Shown here piece by piece: positions 22,601-25,600 of a stretch of 26,018 nucleotides of DNA (positions are counted from its first letter, which is position 1; every line of letters begins with the position of its first letter). Origin of the DNA: an uncultured Clostridia bacterium (GTDB taxonomy: Bacteria > Bacillota > Clostridia > Christensenellales > CAG-917). The notes beneath the pieces are model-generated. The model saw only the letters and a program-made list of their open reading frames with translations, was not told the DNA's origin and searched no databases. The translations under genes and the position numbers were made by a program. The stretch is from positions 1-26,018 of the forward strand of contig CALGEU010000167.1 in the NCBI GenBank assembly GCA_937881285.1, in the 5' to 3' direction.

Positions 22601-25600
22601 TCTGTCCGCTGACGTAAACCGCAAGAATATTGCTGTCTTCGATGACGTTTTTGAGTTCGATGACAATCTTTGACGCATTCGGGTCGTTGAGAGCGAGATT
22701 CGCGCCGAGATTGAGACCGAGTTTGTAAGAGATGTCGTCTTCAAACGTCAATCCGAGTTTGAGACCGAGATCTTTGACGAGCAAATCGATGTATTTTTCA
22801 AGGCGGACTTCTTCGTCTTGTCCCTTGATGTCAAGGTCGAGTTGCAAATCAAGGTTGAGAGAGAGCGTATCGAGATTTTCCGCAGTGGTGTAAATGCTCT
22901 TGTCGAAATCGCTCGGCAAAACGCCTTCGTTTGCGCCGATGTCGAGTTCGATACTGCTGATTTCAAGACCGAGATACGCCGGGTCAATCTTGAGTTGAAG
23001 CGCGAGATTATACTTCCACGCAAACGCAAGATAACTTTCGTCCGAATTGAGTTTGATGAAGTCTTCCGCATTGACTTGTTTGCCTGCGAGCATGCTCACG
23101 AGCGTTGCGATGAGTGCTTCCGCGAAGTTGACTTTAACGCCGCTTTCGTCAATGCCGATATAGGAGATGAGACCGCCCAGAACCGTGCCCACGGTGTCCA
23201 TCAAAGAACCGTTTGCCGCCGTGGTTGCCACGTTTTGCGTCGTCGTTCCGCCGCTTATCAAGCCGCCGAGCAAATCTCCGAGAGAAATGTTGTTGAGCGC
23301 GACGTGGAAGTCGTCTTTAAGGTCAACGTAAAGGGTGCTTACGCCCTTTCCTGCCGCATTGACGCCCGCATAAACCACGCGCAAAGCAAGGATAACGCTT
23401 TCGGTCTTTTCCGCCTGCGTTGCCATTGCGTCGATTTCTCTTATGTTTTTGTTGTAAATTTCAATCGCTATATCACTGTGAGAGAGTATATAAGCGATAT
23501 CAAGGAAACTTGCGGTCGTGAAGAGTTCCACACCTGCGAAGTTTGCCGCGTTCTCGTCGGAAACCGTCACTTTGACGTAGTTGTCGCCGACCTGAACGTA
23601 TGCGTCGCCGCGGAAATTGTCCGCCGTGACTTTTGTGAGCGCGATGCCGCCCGCAACGTATTCTTTGACGTACACGTCGCCTTCGAACGTCGCTCTTTCT
23701 TCATCTGTGAGAAGGACGTATTTGCTGCCTTCGATTTTGTACACTTCGGTGTAGTTTGCAAGAGACGCAAGGTCGCTTGAAGAGTACTTTCTGAACACAA
23801 CGTTTTGCATGAAGTCGATAGGCACTTCGGGGTTGAGTCTCGCGTTGAGTGCGATACGGAAACCGATATTTGCGCCTGCTTCGACCGGCGTGCTGAATTG
23901 AAGGAGAAGTTGTCTGATGAACGAGTTGAGTTCGGGATTAGAATCGTCAAGGAAACTTGCAATCCATTCGCCCACCGTCCAGTTGTGGTTGCCCGCTTCC
24001 GCACCGACGTAGAACGTACCCTTGATTTCGGCAAATATGCTGGGAATGGTGATGTCGCCGTAGTCGTTGAAGAGCGTTGCTTCTTCGTACACGTTGTCAG
24101 TGCCGCCGTTGAGATATTCGCCGAGCGTCTTGCCGTTGTCAAGATTGCCTTCGTCTCTTCTGAGCGTTATCGTGCCGATTTGACCGCCGATAGAAAGATC
24201 GATGTCTTTTGCGTAAATTTCCGCAGAACCGACCGTCACGCCTGCGCTGTTGTTGACGTCGCCGTGAATACGAATGGGCTTGCCGTCGTGATTTGCAGCA
24301 AGATTTGCCCATGCGATTTCAACCCATGCGGTGATGTCGGCAACGTCCACGCCGAGAAGTTGATACACGATTTCCGCAATGCCGTTTGCGATTTCAATCT
24401 TGAAAGCGTCCGAAGAGAGCGCCGCAATGACGGTGAGTGCAAGCGCTTTCTTGCCGTCCGTCGCCGCGTCGTCTGCGGTGAGAGCGTCGCCAGAACCGTT
24501 GATGTCTATCGTCGAATCTTTTGCAAGCAACGAAAGGATGATTTCGTAAAGGTCTATGTCCTCTCTGACTTTGCCGAGACCGAAGTTGCTCGCGTCGATA
24601 TAGAGCGCACCGCCCGTGTAGTAAACACCGATAAGAATCTTGCGTTCGTTGTCGAATTTCTTGCCCGAGAGTTCGATCATCAACTCACTGACGTTGTCTT
24701 TGGTGTTGACGCTCGCTCCGCCGAGCAAATAGTCCACGATAGGAGCAAGGTCGAGTTGTCCCGCAAGGCGCAACTCGTAGTTTACGTTCATCTTCGTGTC
24801 GAAAGACATCGTGGTCTTCTTCACGTTTTCTTCTTTGTACGTACCCGTTGCGGAGTCGAAATAGAACAGTTTGCCCGCATAGCCCATCGGCACTGCGCGG
24901 TCTTTGATTGCGACGTAAGTTGCCGTTGTTTCGTCGTACCAGTGCGTGCCTTTGCCGAACACGAGTTCGGTTGCGCCTTCGTCTGCCGTGAAGTCGATGC
25001 CGAGCGTCAGGTCGAGACCAAGGAAGGGATATTCGAGAATTTCGACGAATTGATCGGAAGATTCGCCCGCTTCGTCGAGATATTTAATACATTCGTCTTT
25101 AAGTCCCGCGCTGAGACCGTTGAGCGCAACGTCGAGATTGACGTTGTTGCCGAGTGCGACGAAAATGCCGAGTTGAAGTTGCGTGAGATCGAGACCGTTG
25201 TTGAGAGCGATACGGATACCGCCGTCGAAATCGGTGTTTTCAAATTCAATCGTAACGCCTTCGATGTTGAGAAGTTTGAGAACCTGATCGAAAAGTCCCG
25301 AAACGAGTGTCACTTCGATTGCGTGGTTGCCAACTTTGACGCCGTCGATGAGACCTGCCACAAAAGCGAGAACCTGATTCATATCCGTTCCGCCCGTGGT
25401 CGTATCGTCCGCCGTCATTGCCGCAGAGCCTGCGTTTCCGCCCGAAAGGTCAACGCCGAGCATGGCGAGAAGTTCGCTCACGTTCACTTTGATTTTGTCG
25501 ACGCTAAGGCAAAGCACGTCAAGGTCTGCGTAGAGCCAACCGTCCTGCAAATAGAGCGCGACGACCTTTTCGCCGTTTGACTTCTTGGTGACAGTTATCA

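Larger units (their letters stand above)
2985..24885 (-). repeat. Tyr-rich insertion cassettes with the motif [YFW]xGxRY, scattered through the giant protein
   Basis: A segment of about 25-45 residues recurs in loops of both module classes: a start resembling LTDEERATF, then YxGxRY, then YV..dGxY stretches. Clear copies: YAGKLFYFDS (near 24870), FEGDVYVKEY and FRGDAYVQVG (23690-23585), YTGDRYNKE (near 22075), YSGTRYSYDS (near 16950), YDGQRYAPY (near 13955), YVGTLYTRS (near 13440), WAGDRYAYDS (near 12205), YTGKTYVYN (near 10845), YTGSVYAQS (near 6215), YSGKRYDAN (near 6050), YDGVTFYAYN (near 3525) and YDGNRYEKS (near 3105). Larger Tyr-rich blocks cover about 15060-16370, 13320-14150 and 19060-19580. 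The array span given here is not continuous. Aromatic repeats in Gram-positive surface proteins often bind glycans, but these do not match the choline-binding or YG repeat patterns I know, so no ligand is assigned. Confidence 0.65.

Noticed and set aside
9375..25568. DNA-level tandem repeat or assembly duplication
   Set aside because: The modules are similar only as protein patterns. Nucleotide sequences and spacings differ widely, so collapse or artefactual duplication is not indicated.
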